Of a stretch of DNA of 64,000 nucleotides, positions 27,257-36,133 are shown piece after piece. A program made the translations under genes and the position numbers. Under the pieces are notes generated by a model. It was not told the DNA's origin. It was given only the letters and a program-made list of their open reading frames with translations, and ran no database searches. Every line of letters begins with the position of its first letter. Positions within the stretch are counted from its first letter, which is position 1. The DNA is from JAOZPE01 sp964601275 (GTDB taxonomy: Bacteria; Krumholzibacteriota; Krumholzibacteriia; JAJRXK01): positions 299,278-363,277 of the forward strand of contig CAZRMV010000003.1 in the NCBI GenBank assembly GCA_964601275.1, written 5' to 3'.

Positions 27257-27285
27257 TTGCGCCCCCGCGGGCCAACTGCTATCCT
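27257..27285 (+). promoter_or_regulatory. Candidate promoter of ffh operon
   Basis: TTGCGC (27257-27262), a 17-nt spacer and TATCCT (27280-27285), in the 200-nt gap between rpe and ffh. The -10 equals that of pgk; the -35 is poor and lies inside a GC hairpin. Confidence 0.4.
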
Positions 27286-27352
27286 GCTACGCTGATTCCA
27301 TTTGCCCGCGCCGCCCGGCCGGCGGCGGGGGCGTTTTTACGGTGGGATGGTC

Positions 27353-28687
27353 ATGTTCCAGGATCTCCAGGAGAAACTCGAAGGGGTGTTCCGCGGGCTT
27401 TCCGGCAAGGGGAGGCTCAGCGAGGAGAACATGCGCGAGGGTCTGCGGGAGATCCGGCGCGCGCTGCTCGCCGCCGACGTGGAGGTGGGGGTCGCCAAGG
27501 CCTTCACCGCGCGGGTCTCGGAGAAGGCCCTGGGGGCGGACATCCTCAAGAGCCTGACCCCCGGGCAGCAACTGGTGAAGATCGTCCACGAGGAACTCGT
27601 GGCGCTCCTGGGAGGGCAGGCCGAGCCCCTGCGCCTGGAGGGAACTCCACCGGTCGGGATCCTGGTGATGGGCCTGCAGGGCAGCGGGAAGACCACCTTC
27701 TCCGCCAAGCTCGCCCGGCACCTGAAGTCGAAACAGCGCCGGCCCCTCCTGGTCGCCTGCGACCTGCAGCGTCCGGCCGCCATCGACCAGCTCGAGGTGC
27801 TGGGCAACGAGGTCGATGTCCCGGTGTACGCGCGGCGGGATACCAAGGATCCCGTCGAGGTGGTCCGCGGAGGAAAGCGCCACGCGCGAGAAGTGCTGGC
27901 CGACGTGCTCATCGTCGACACCGCGGGGCGCCTGCAGATCGATGAGGAATTGATGGCCGAACTCGAGGCGGTGCGCCAGGCGCTGCAGCCCAGCGAGCGT
28001 CTGCTGGTCCTCGATGCGATGACCGGTCAGGAAGCGGTGTCCATCGCCCGGGCCTTCAACGAGCGGGGCGAGATCACCGGGTCGGTATTGACCAAGCTCG
28101 ACGGCGATGCGCGTGGAGGCGCGGCCCTGAGCCTGGTCGAGGTCACCGGCAAGCCGATCAAGTTTGCCGGAGTGGGCGAGGGCGTGGGCGATCTCGACGT
28201 CTTCCACCCCGACCGTATCGCCGGGCGGATCCTGGGGATGGGCGACATGCTCAGCCTCATCGAGAAGGCCCAGCAGGAGATCGACGAGGAAAAGGCCCGC
28301 AAGATGGAGCAGAAGCTGCGCAAGCAGCAGTTCGATCTGGGCGACTTCCTCGACCAGTTGCGGCAGGTCAAGAAGATGGGGCCGCTCAAGCAGGTGCTCG
28401 GGCTCATGCCCGGCATGAATGCCAAGGCCCTGCGCAACGCGAAGATCGACGAGAAGCAGATGGCGCGCACCGAAGCGATCATCTCTTCGATGACCCTCCA
28501 GGAGCGGCGGCGGCCGGAGATCATCAACGGCAGCCGGCGCAAGAGGATCGCCAAGGGCAGCGGCACGCAGGTCGCGGACGTGAACCGCCTGCTCAAGCAA
28601 TTCCGCGACATGAGAAAGATGATGAAGGTCCTGGCCAAGCCGGGATCGATCGACCGCCTCGGCAAGGGGATGTTTCCGGGACCTTAG
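27353..28687 (+). CDS. ffh: Signal recognition particle protein Ffh (SRP54)
   Basis: A 444-residue GTPase that binds signal sequences and delivers ribosomes to FtsY. Layout is N domain, G domain and Met-rich M domain. G motifs are GLQGSGKTTFSAKLA, DTAGRLQID and LTKLDGDARGGAALS; the M domain shows MGDMLSLIEKA, GMNAKAL and GSGTQVADVNRLLKQF. ATG at 27353 (MFQDLQEKL) is chosen, with GGTGGGA upstream; ATG at 27347 is possible. The genes downstream form ffh-rpsP-khpA-rimM-trmD-rplS, a widely conserved translation operon. Confidence 0.97.
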   Translation: MFQDLQEKLEGVFRGLSGKGRLSEENMREGLREIRRALLAADVEVGVAKAFTARVSEKALGADILKSLTPGQQLVKIVHEELVALLGGQAEPLRLEGTPPVGILVMGLQGSGKTTFSAKLARHLKSKQRRPLLVACDLQRPAAIDQLEVLGNEVDVPVYARRDTKDPVEVVRGGKRHAREVLADVLIVDTAGRLQIDEELMAELEAVRQALQPSERLLVLDAMTGQEAVSIARAFNERGEITGSVLTKLDGDARGGAALSLVEVTGKPIKFAGVGEGVGDLDVFHPDRIAGRILGMGDMLSLIEKAQQEIDEEKARKMEQKLRKQQFDLGDFLDQLRQVKKMGPLKQVLGLMPGMNAKALRNAKIDEKQMARTEAIISSMTLQERRRPEIINGSRRKRIAKGSGTQVADVNRLLKQFRDMRKMMKVLAKPGSIDRLGKGMFPGP

Positions 28688-28737
28688 GCCGGAGACAGGG
28701 AACCTCGCCGCTCGAACCCATCGAAGGAGGAACCGGC

Positions 28738-29358
28738 ATGCCGGCAACCATTCGTCTGACCCGCATGGGTCGCAAGAAGCATCCCTTCTATCGCCTCGTC
28801 GTCCTGGATTCACGGGCCCGGCGTGACGGTGCCTACATCGAGAAGCTGGGATACTACAATCCCTTCGTCACCCCCTACCAGGTCGAGCTCGACCACGAGA
28901 AGGCCATCGAGTGGTTGCAGAAGGGAGCGGGCATGAGTGACACCGCCCGCGCCCTCTTGCGCAACGAGGGCGTTCTGTATCGCTGGCATCTCATGAAGAG
29001 TGGGCTCGAGCCCGCGGAGATCGAGGCCAAGGTGCAAGAGTACCGCGCCCGTCATGGCGAGCGCCTCGCGGGCCGCCGCAAGATGGAGAGCGAGAAGGAG
29101 GCCGCGGCCCGTCAGAAGCAGATGGAGGCGGAAAAGGCCCAGTTGAAGGCGAAGCAGGCGGAGAGCGAGGGTGGGGGGGCCTCGGACGAGCCGGCCGAAG
29201 CCGCCGAGGAGTCGGCCGAAGCCGTCGCCGAATCGACCGAGGCCGACGAGGAAAAGGCCGAAGGCGCCGGCGGGTCGGGCGAGGCCGCCGAGGACAAGGC
29301 CGAAGAGGAAACGGCCGAGGCTTCCAAGGACGAGAACGAGGGTGGTGACGCGTCGTGA
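28738..29358 (+). CDS. rpsP: 30S ribosomal protein S16 with long charged C-terminal extension
   Basis: A 206-residue protein; S16 is usually about 80-100. Residues 1-85 are canonical (ATIRLTRMGRKKHPFYRLVV, then EKLGYYNP). Residues 90-145 are a Glu/Lys/Ala/Arg-rich helical stretch, and 146-206 an Ala/Glu/Asp/Gly-rich acidic tail with repeated 'EAAEES/AEAVAES'-type units. The frame is clean and the stop overlaps the khpA GTG, so the tail is probably real. The ATG follows AAGGAGG. Confidence 0.95.
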   Translation: MPATIRLTRMGRKKHPFYRLVVLDSRARRDGAYIEKLGYYNPFVTPYQVELDHEKAIEWLQKGAGMSDTARALLRNEGVLYRWHLMKSGLEPAEIEAKVQEYRARHGERLAGRRKMESEKEAAARQKQMEAEKAQLKAKQAESEGGGASDEPAEAAEESAEAVAESTEADEEKAEGAGGSGEAAEDKAEEETAEASKDENEGGDAS

Positions 29359-29588
29359 AGGAGCTCGTCGAGCTCGTGGTGAAGGGCCTGGTGTCCTCCC
29401 CCGAGGCGGTCGAGATCACCGAATACCGCGAGGGCGACAAGAAGATACGCTACGAGGTGATGGTCGACGCCGACGACCGGGGCCATGTGATCGGCCGGCA
29501 GGGAGCCACGGTGACCGCCCTGCGCACCCTGATCGGCGGAGTGGCTCGCCGCAAGGGCTTGCGGGTGGAGATCGAGATCGTCGACTGA
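29355..29588 (+). CDS. khpA: KH-domain RNA-binding protein KhpA
   Basis: A 77-residue protein consisting of one type II KH domain. The GxxG loop is VIGRQGATV, and the start KELVELVVKGLVSSPEAVEI is typical. KhpA, usually with KhpB/Jag, binds many RNAs and affects cell-wall growth in some bacteria. The conserved place between rpsP and rimM supports the call. It starts GTG inside the rpsP stop (4-nt overlap). Confidence 0.94.
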   Translation: MKELVELVVKGLVSSPEAVEITEYREGDKKIRYEVMVDADDRGHVIGRQGATVTALRTLIGGVARRKGLRVEIEIVD

Positions 29589-29661
29589 GTATCGAACTCG
29601 ACGAGAAGGAATACGCGGCGGTCACCGGAATGGAAGACCGCCGACGGAGAAGAGAAGGCCG

Positions 29662-30195
29662 ATGTTCGTGAGCATGGGAGAGTTCGTGAAGGCGGTCGGA
29701 CTCTCCGGGGAAGCGAAGTTCCTTCCCGACGGTGATTTCCTGGAGGCGGTGCTCGAGAGCCACTACCTGCGCCGCCGGCGGGGAGACGATGAACCGCGGT
29801 CGACACGCATCGAGAGCATGCGGACCAAGGGTTCAACCTGGATCCTCAAGCTCGAGGGAATCGAAGATCGCGATGCGGCCGAGGCGCTGGTGGGGGAAAC
29901 GCTGGGGTTCGTGGCCGAGGACTACGACCGTCCCGACTTCCCCCGTCCCGCCGAGCCGCATCCCTTCGTCTACCATGGCCTGCGCGTGGAAACGGTCGAA
30001 GGGGAGAAGGTCGGGGTGGTCGAGGGAGTCCTCGTGCTTCCGGCGAATCTCGTGCTGGAGGTCGTCGACGGCGAGCGGGAACATCTCATCCCGGTGATTC
30101 CGCCGGTGATCCGGCGGTTGGACCGTCAAGAGGGTCTCCTGGTCATCGAGCCGATGCCCGGCCTGCTCGACGACGGGGAGGACAACGGAAGCTAG
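29662..30195 (+). CDS. rimM: Ribosome maturation factor RimM
   Basis: A 177-residue protein with the two RimM domains: the N-terminal barrel (GEFVKAVGLSGEAKF, LKLEGIEDRDAAEALVGETLGF) and the PRC-barrel (HPFVYHGLRVETVEGEKVGVVEGV, LIPVIPPVI). It helps assemble the 30S head with S19. The order rpsP-khpA-rimM-trmD is standard. It ends 6 nt before trmD. Confidence 0.93.
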   Translation: MFVSMGEFVKAVGLSGEAKFLPDGDFLEAVLESHYLRRRRGDDEPRSTRIESMRTKGSTWILKLEGIEDRDAAEALVGETLGFVAEDYDRPDFPRPAEPHPFVYHGLRVETVEGEKVGVVEGVLVLPANLVLEVVDGEREHLIPVIPPVIRRLDRQEGLLVIEPMPGLLDDGEDNGS

Positions 30196-30201
30196 AGTCC
30201 G

Positions 30202-30909
30202 GTGCGCATCGACATCGTGAGCCTGTTTCCCGCCATGTGCGAGGCCGTCCTCTCCGCCGGAGTGGTGGGAAGGGCGCGGCAGGCCGGGCTGGTGGACGTG
30301 GTGTTGACCGATCCGCGCCGCTTCTGCACCGACCGCCACGGCACGGTCGATGCACCTCCCTACGGCGGAGGCGCGGGAATGATCCTGCAGGCCCCGCCGG
30401 TGGTGTGCGCGGTCGAATCGGTGCGCCGCCGCAGCGCGCCGGTGATCTTGATGAGCCCCGCCGGGCGCCGTTTCACCCAGGCGGTGGCGCAGGAGCTTTC
30501 CGCGCACGAGCAGATCGTGTTGGTGTGCGGACGATACAAGGGTTTCGACGAGCGCATCCGCGAGCTCGTGGCCACCGATGAGATCTCCCTGGGGGACTTC
30601 GTCCTTTCAGGGGGAGAGATCGCCGCTCTGGCGGTGACCGACGCGGTGGTCAGAAGGATCCCCGGGACGCTGGGGGATCTCGACTCGGCGGACAGCGATT
30701 CCTTCAGCCACGGGCGCGCGGGACTTCTCGACGCCGCGTGGTACACGAGGCCGCCGCAGTACCGCGGTCTCTCGGTGCCGGAGGTTCTACTCTCCGGCGA
30801 TCACGCCGCCATCCAGGAGTGGCGGAAGCAGAGCAGCCTGGAACGCACCCGGACCAGGCGCCCCGATCTACTGGACGACTCCAAGGGATCGTCCGGCAGC
30901 AGGAGGTAA
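30202..30909 (+). CDS. trmD: tRNA (guanine37-N1)-methyltransferase
   Basis: A 235-residue SPOUT enzyme making m1G37, which prevents +1 frameshifting. It begins RIDIVSLFPAMCEAVL, with PPYGGGAGMILQ, and has the trefoil-knot SAM site LVCGRYKGFDERI followed by ISLGDFVLSGGEIAAL. GTG at 30202. Its final Arg codons (AGG AGG) form the ribosome binding site of rplS, so the two are closely coupled. Confidence 0.96.
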   Translation: MRIDIVSLFPAMCEAVLSAGVVGRARQAGLVDVVLTDPRRFCTDRHGTVDAPPYGGGAGMILQAPPVVCAVESVRRRSAPVILMSPAGRRFTQAVAQELSAHEQIVLVCGRYKGFDERIRELVATDEISLGDFVLSGGEIAALAVTDAVVRRIPGTLGDLDSADSDSFSHGRAGLLDAAWYTRPPQYRGLSVPEVLLSGDHAAIQEWRKQSSLERTRTRRPDLLDDSKGSSGSRR

Positions 30910-30914
30910 CAGCC

Positions 30915-31289
30915 TTGAGCATCATGGACGCAATCCGGAGGCAAGGCCTCAAGGATGAGATCCCGGTCTTCGCCGTCGGCGACACGCTGAAAGTCCACGT
31001 GCGCGTGCGGGAAGGGCAGAAGACCCGGACCCAGATCTTCCAGGGCACGGTCATCGCACGCAGTGGAAGTGGAATCGAGGAGAGCTTCACCGTGCGCAAG
31101 GTCAGCGCGGGGATTCCCATCGAGCGTATCTTTCCCCTGCACGGACCGAACGTGCAGAAGATCGAGGTGCTGAAGCGAGGCCGCGTCCGTCGCGCCAAGC
31201 TGAACTACCTCAAGGATCGCATCGGCAAGAAGGCCCGCATCGCCGAGAAGCGCCCGCACAAGAAGGACGCGGAGAAGGCCAAGAGTTGA
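30915..31289 (+). CDS. rplS: 50S ribosomal protein L19
   Basis: A 124-residue protein with the L19 core FAVGDTLKVHVRVREGQKTR, FQGTVIARSGSG, SFTVRKVSAGIPIERIFPLHGP and RRAKLNYLKDR. It lies at the 30S-50S interface. The start is TTG at 30915, 8 nt after AGGAGG; the ATG at 30924 would be 17 nt away. The last 15 residues are a Lys/Arg/Glu tail. It overlaps rnhB by 4 nt. Confidence 0.95.
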   Translation: MSIMDAIRRQGLKDEIPVFAVGDTLKVHVRVREGQKTRTQIFQGTVIARSGSGIEESFTVRKVSAGIPIERIFPLHGPNVQKIEVLKRGRVRRAKLNYLKDRIGKKARIAEKRPHKKDAEKAKS

Positions 31290-31939
31290 GCTCCCGCCTC
31301 GCGCGCCTGGACCGACGGATCGCCCGCCGGAGCGGGGCCACGCGACTGGCCGGGGTCGACGAGGTGGGGAGGGGATGCCTGGCCGGACCGGTGGTGGTGG
31401 CCGCGGTGTCGTTCCCGGTGGGAGCGGACCTGCCCGGGGTGGACGACTCCAAGCGCCTGGGTCGTTCCGCGCGCGAGCGGCTGTATCCGCAGATCCTCGA
31501 ACTCGCCGACGACTGGTCCGCGATCTGCGTGCGAGCGGAGGAAGTCGATCGGCGCAACGTGTTGGCCGCCTCCCTCTGGGGCATGCAGCAGGCGATCCTT
31601 CGGCTGCGGTATCCTCCCGACCTGGTCCTCGTCGACGGCAACCGGGTTCCCGAGGGGCTTGCCGCGCGCGGGGTGGCCCTGGTCGGCGGCGACGGGCGCA
31701 GCCTGTGTATCGCGGCGGCGAGCATCGTGGCCAAGGTCCTGCGCGACCGCGTCATGCGCGGCTGGGACCGTTGGTTTCCCGGCTACGGATTCTCGCGCAA
31801 CGTGGGGTACCCCACTTCCGAACACCGGCAGGCATTGATCCGCCTGGGACCTTGCCCCCTGCACCGGCGCAGCTTCGCCCCGGTGGCCTCCGTCCTGGAT
31901 CGGCTTTCCCTCCGGCAGGACTCCGCATCGGCGCGGTAG
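31286..31939 (+). CDS. rnhB: Ribonuclease HII
   Basis: A 217-residue RNase H-fold enzyme removing ribonucleotides from DNA. The first acidic pair is in LAGVDEVGRGCLAGPVVVAAV; VDDSKRLGRSAR, the Asp in LVLVDGNRV and IVAKVLRDRVM complete the site. TTG at 31286 sits in the rplS stop codon region. The rplS-rnhB-yraN order is common. Confidence 0.95.
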   Translation: MSSRLARLDRRIARRSGATRLAGVDEVGRGCLAGPVVVAAVSFPVGADLPGVDDSKRLGRSARERLYPQILELADDWSAICVRAEEVDRRNVLAASLWGMQQAILRLRYPPDLVLVDGNRVPEGLAARGVALVGGDGRSLCIAAASIVAKVLRDRVMRGWDRWFPGYGFSRNVGYPTSEHRQALIRLGPCPLHRRSFAPVASVLDRLSLRQDSASAR

Positions 31940-32049
31940 CGGACTCTCTGCTATCGTCCCGTCTCCCGAGCATCGCGTCTCCCTTCTCGATCCGGTCTCC
32001 CAGCGATTCCTGAACTCTCCCTCCCCGGTTTCCCCGCCTCCATTGCGTT

Positions 32050-32427
32050 ATGGAATCCCGGCAATCGAAGGCCGCCCATCGGGGCGCTTTGGCCCAGGAG
32101 ATGGCTGCGCACTACCTGCGCCTGCGGGGGCTCGTCATTCTCGACCACAACCGCCGCGCCCAGGGGGGCGAGGTCGATCTGCTCGCCCGCGAGGGACGGT
32201 GCCTGGTCTTCGTGGAGGTGCGGCTGCGGGGCGAGAGGTCCTGGACCACCGCCCTGGCCTCGGTCGATGGGCGCAAGCGGGCCCGGTTGAGAGCCTGCGC
32301 CCGGGGCCTGCTTCGGCAACGTGACGACCTGCGCTGGCCCGGCCGCGAGCTGCGTTTCGACGTGGTGGCGATCGATCTGGTCCCCGGTGGATGCCGCCTG
32401 AGCCACTATCGGTCGGTGCGGATCTGA
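32050..32427 (+). CDS. yraN: YraN family (UPF0102) nuclease-like protein
   Basis: A 125-residue protein with the Holliday-junction-resolvase-like fold of the family. Motifs are G-x6-A-x-YL (GALAQEMAAHYLRLRG), LDHNRRAQGGEVDLLAREG with the metal Asp, and LVFVEVRLR with the E-x-R/K core. Cellular function is unsettled. It follows rnhB after 110 nt. Confidence 0.92.
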   Translation: MESRQSKAAHRGALAQEMAAHYLRLRGLVILDHNRRAQGGEVDLLAREGRCLVFVEVRLRGERSWTTALASVDGRKRARLRACARGLLRQRDDLRWPGRELRFDVVAIDLVPGGCRLSHYRSVRI

Positions 32428-32547
32428 GGAGGCCGCTCTCGGTGGTCGAAACGGCGCCGAAGGCGTCGTTGTCGGAGGAATCGAGCCCGGATCGCTCTCC
32501 CGTGCGATCCGGCGATCCCGATTTCCACCCGATCGGCGGCTGCCGCG

Positions 32548-32577
32548 TTGCCCTTGGGGCCGGCGAGGAGGTACCTT
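32548..32577 (+). promoter_or_regulatory. Candidate promoter of the subtilase gene
   Basis: TTGCCC (32548-32553), an 18-nt spacer and TACCTT (32572-32577), about 85 nt before the GTG start. Confidence 0.4.
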
Positions 32578-32663
32578 GTGAGCGGGCCGACCTCCGGGGC
32601 CAGCTCTTTCGACGCCTCCTTGTTTCTTCCCCGGTGCCGTTTCCGTGTGGAGTTCCCATTCAC

Positions 32664-35600
32664 GTGAAGTCCGTCCTGTCCATCCCCGGTCTCCTTCTGG
32701 TCGTCTTCGCCGCGGCCGTCCTGGGCTTGGGCGGTCCCGTGCCGGCGGAGGGGGTGCCCGTGGGGTCGGCGTGGGACGCCGACGGAGGGGCCTGGCCCGC
32801 GTCCTTGGCCAAGCGGGCCGCGGCGCAGACCGCGCGTTGGCTCTTCTATCCCGACGACACCGCGCAGGCGCTCTCGCAACTCGGGCAGCAGAGCCTGGTG
32901 GCGCGCAAGGGAGTGCTGGGCCGTTTCGGGGGAGCATGGATCCTCCAGGCGCCGGCCGATCGCGCCGGCGAGGTGGAGAGGCAGTGGGCTCCACTGGGGA
33001 GGCTGGTGCGCGACCGCAGTGGAACGCCCGCTCTCTCGCGCACCACCTCGCTGGTGGGAGTGCGGCCCCGGGTGTGGGACCGTCTCGACATGGAAGGTGA
33101 CCCCGGTTCCTCGGTCGCGATCCTCGACAGCGGGTGCGACACCGCCCATGACGACCTGGGCGATCTCGACTTCGACAATTTCGACGCGCCGCCCGACCAT
33201 GCCGGCGATGCCGACGATTGGCGCGACGCCGCCGGCGGAATCAGTCCCGATCCGGCGTTCCGGGTCATCGGGTGGATGGATGTCACCGATGATGTCGCCG
33301 GTTCGGACGGTCCCTATGACTACCACTACCACGGTACCGCCCTGGCGGGGGTGGCCTTCGCCTCGGGACGCCATCGTTCCGACTACCGGGGCGTCGCCCC
33401 GGCGGGCCGGTTGGTGGTGGTGAAGACCTACAACTACGAAGGACGTTGGGAGGTGTGGGCCAGCGACCTGCTCCTGGGAATCGACTGGGTGCTCGACCAC
33501 GCCCGGAGTCATCACATCCACGCCTGCCTGATCGGGGCGGTGTGGGACCAGGAGCTGGGGATGACCGCGGCCATCGACTCGCTCCTGGATGCGGGGATCG
33601 CGGTCATCGCGCCCGCCGGCAATGACCCGTCGGGGGTGATGGGCTGGCCGGCCCGGATCCCCGGGGTGATCACCGTCGGCGCCACCGACGCGGACGGCCG
33701 TGTCGCCGCCTACAACACCCCGGCGGTGGCCTCCGACCTCCGCCCGGACTTCCTCGCGCCGGGCGGGGGCAGCGAGCCGGTGAACGGACCCATCGTGACC
33801 TGTGACAACGAACCCGACGATACCTACCGGGGCCGGGTGGGCACGAGCATCGCGGCCGCGCACGTGGCCGGAGCGGTCAGCCTGGTGTCCCAGGCCTTGA
33901 GGGAAAGCGGACGTCCCTGGCGATGGAATCGATCGCAGGTGGGATGGTTGCAGGGATTGTTGCGAGCCTGCGCACTGGAGACCCAGGCAGCCGAGCCGGG
34001 AGCTCCTTCGCCCACCCTGGACCGTGGCGGTTGGGACCCGGTGGAGGGCTTCGGCCTGCTGCAGATCGACGCGGCGGTCGACGCGGTGCGGCGCAGCCTG
34101 TGGCCGGGCGACAAGGCCAGCTTCACCCTGGGGTCTCCTCTGACCGGTTCGGCGGTGTGGGCGGCGCGCATGCCGTTGCTCGGGGGCACCCGGATCCAAC
34201 TGGAACTCACCGTTCCCGCCGATGCCGATTTCGACCTGATGTTCTACCGGGAGCGGAGCGATGGAGTCGACCGGTACGCGGCGTCGACCAGCGCGACGAT
34301 GGGCACGACCGAAGTGCTCGATCTCAGCGCAGTGCCGGCGGGTCACTACCTGGTCGTGGTCAAGCGCATCGCCGGAGAGGGTCAGGCCCGCCTGAAGACC
34401 CGCGTGGTGTTCCAGGCTTCGACCAACTGGCCGGTCCTGCTCTCGGCCAAGGCGGTGAACGAGCCCATGCCCTTTGATGTGGACGGGGACGGCAGTCAGG
34501 AGGTCTTCCTCTCCTACAACGTGGCCATCCTCGACTCCGGCCACCTCGTATCGATGAACCGCGCCGACGGTTCGGCGGTCCCGCCTTTTCCCCGCGATTT
34601 CTTCACCGGTTCGTCGCACCAGGGGGAGTTGATCGGACCCGCGGTCGCCGACCTTGGAGCCGGCCCCTGGATCGTCAACGCCTCACAGTTCGGCGCGGTC
34701 TACGCGATGGATCTCGCGGGACAACTTCCGGTGCAGCTCGACCTCACTCCGAACCTCCACTTGACCGCGCCGGCGATCTGGTCGGCCGGCCCGGACGCGG
34801 CCATCGTGGTCGGAACCCAGGAAGGCTTCGCCCTGGTCGACAGCAGCGGCACGGTGGCCGATCGATGGCTGCTCGGGGGCGCGGCGCGGGGTCCGGCCGC
34901 CTTGGGCGATCTCGACGGCGACGGGAGTGAGGAGATCGTGATGGCGGCGGCAGCCACTCTCCACGCCCGTCGTCGCGCGGGCACCTCGCTCGGCGGATGG
35001 CCGGTCGTCCCCGATCCGCAAGGCGAGCTTTCCGCCCCGGTGATCGTGGTCGAAGGTGGCATTCCCGCGGTCTACGTCTGCGCCCGGCGCGCCGACGGCA
35101 GCGCGCGTCTCTTCGGGTACGAGGCCAACGGGGCGCCGCGCCCCGGATTTCCCGTGAGTTTGATCGAGGACGGACAGATCCTGGCGGTGAGCGGGCTTTC
35201 CGCCTCCCGCTTGGAGACCAGCCAGGTGAGTCTCTTCGTGGCCGTGTTGGTGATGCGGTCCGATGGCCGCCTGATCGCGCGGGTGCATCAGCTTCCCACC
35301 GATGGAGGGGATCTGCCCTGGCCCGCGGTCCAGTTGGGCGGCGCGGCGCTGGCCGGCACCAGCTTCCAGCTTTCCCACCTGGACCTGTCCTCCGTGCGGG
35401 TGGGGGACGTGTTGCCCGGCGGTGGACCCGAGGTGTTCTTCGCCCTGCAGGTCTCGTGGGAGGAGCTGCAGGCTTCGCTGCGGCGGCGCTGGGGCAGCGT
35501 GCGTCGGGTGATCGGGTATACCGGAGGGCAGGCCGACGAGCGCCTGCAGTGGAATCTCGCCGACGCGCACCCGGTGGACGAGGCCATCGGCCAGACCCTT

Positions 35601-36092
35601 CCGGTGCGTTCGTGGAAACTCGCTCCGGTGATCAGCGACCTCGATGGCGATGGCCGGTCCGAGTTGTTGATGGCCCGCGGAGTGCGCGTGTACCTGCAGG
35701 AGGGGGAAGTCGCCACCTCGAGCGGTCCGTATTGGAGCGTCCCCCGCAACGGTCCGCGTCGCACCGGCTGCTTCGGATGCGCGCCCGCCGCGAAGGTGGC
35801 CCGTCCCGCCGGGCCGAAGATCTTGAAGCTGCGGAGCTACCCCAACCCCTTCAATCCCCAGACCGAGATCGAGCTGGTCGCTACCGCTCCGGGCCTCGCG
35901 CATTTCGCACTGTACGATGCGCGGGGACGACGCCTGCTCGACTGGACCCGCCGCATCGACCGCGCGGGGACCTTCCGGGAGATCCTGCATGGGGTCGATC
36001 GTGGCGGCGTCGCCCTGGCCAGCGGGGTCTACCGCCTGGTGGTCGAGTTGAATGGCGAGCGGCAGAGCCAGGCGATCACCCTGGTTCGGTAG
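32664..36092 (+). CDS. Secreted S8 subtilisin-like peptidase with C-terminal sorting-type domain
   Basis: A protein of 1142 residues. A signal peptide (about 1-28) is followed by a propeptide-like region and the S8 domain with an intact triad: D155 (VAILDSGCD), H223 (HYHGTALAGV) and S395 (GTSIAAAHVAG). Next comes a probable P-domain-like beta module (about 480-590), then a region with three DxDGDG calcium-type motifs (DVDGDGSQE, DLDGDGSEE, DLDGDGRSE), as in FG-GAP/VCBS propellers. The end has YPNPFNPQTEIEL and LASGVYRLVVE, the FlgD-like or type IX-type sorting domain. It therefore acts outside the cell, perhaps anchored at the surface. GTG at 32664 is chosen because the signal peptide begins there; the frame is open further up. 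Confidence 0.85.
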   Translation: MKSVLSIPGLLLVVFAAAVLGLGGPVPAEGVPVGSAWDADGGAWPASLAKRAAAQTARWLFYPDDTAQALSQLGQQSLVARKGVLGRFGGAWILQAPADRAGEVERQWAPLGRLVRDRSGTPALSRTTSLVGVRPRVWDRLDMEGDPGSSVAILDSGCDTAHDDLGDLDFDNFDAPPDHAGDADDWRDAAGGISPDPAFRVIGWMDVTDDVAGSDGPYDYHYHGTALAGVAFASGRHRSDYRGVAPAGRLVVVKTYNYEGRWEVWASDLLLGIDWVLDHARSHHIHACLIGAVWDQELGMTAAIDSLLDAGIAVIAPAGNDPSGVMGWPARIPGVITVGATDADGRVAAYNTPAVASDLRPDFLAPGGGSEPVNGPIVTCDNEPDDTYRGRVGTSIAAAHVAGAVSLVSQALRESGRPWRWNRSQVGWLQGLLRACALETQAAEPGAPSPTLDRGGWDPVEGFGLLQIDAAVDAVRRSLWPGDKASFTLGSPLTGSAVWAARMPLLGGTRIQLELTVPADADFDLMFYRERSDGVDRYAASTSATMGTTEVLDLSAVPAGHYLVVVKRIAGEGQARLKTRVVFQASTNWPVLLSAKAVNEPMPFDVDGDGSQEVFLSYNVAILDSGHLVSMNRADGSAVPPFPRDFFTGSSHQGELIGPAVADLGAGPWIVNASQFGAVYAMDLAGQLPVQLDLTPNLHLTAPAIWSAGPDAAIVVGTQEGFALVDSSGTVADRWLLGGAARGPAALGDLDGDGSEEIVMAAAATLHARRRAGTSLGGWPVVPDPQGELSAPVIVVEGGIPAVYVCARRADGSARLFGYEANGAPRPGFPVSLIEDGQILAVSGLSASRLETSQVSLFVAVLVMRSDGRLIARVHQLPTDGGDLPWPAVQLGGAALAGTSFQLSHLDLSSVRVGDVLPGGGPEVFFALQVSWEELQASLRRRWGSVRRVIGYTGGQADERLQWNLADAHPVDEAIGQTLPVRSWKLAPVISDLDGDGRSELLMARGVRVYLQEGEVATSSGPYWSVPRNGPRRTGCFGCAPAAKVARPAGPKILKLRSYPNPFNPQTEIELVATAPGLAHFALYDARGRRLLDWTRRIDRAGTFREILHGVDRGGVALASGVYRLVVELNGERQSQAITLVR

Positions 36093-36133
36093 GATCGGTG
36101 GCCCGGAGAAAGCCGCGCTCCGCGTTTTCCGCC

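Noticed and set aside
27157..27301. Gene or small RNA between rpe and ffh
   Set aside because: The stretch contains a GC hairpin (GGGGCGC/GCGCCCC) but no T-run and no conserved RNA features that I can recognise; 4.5S RNA is not evident.
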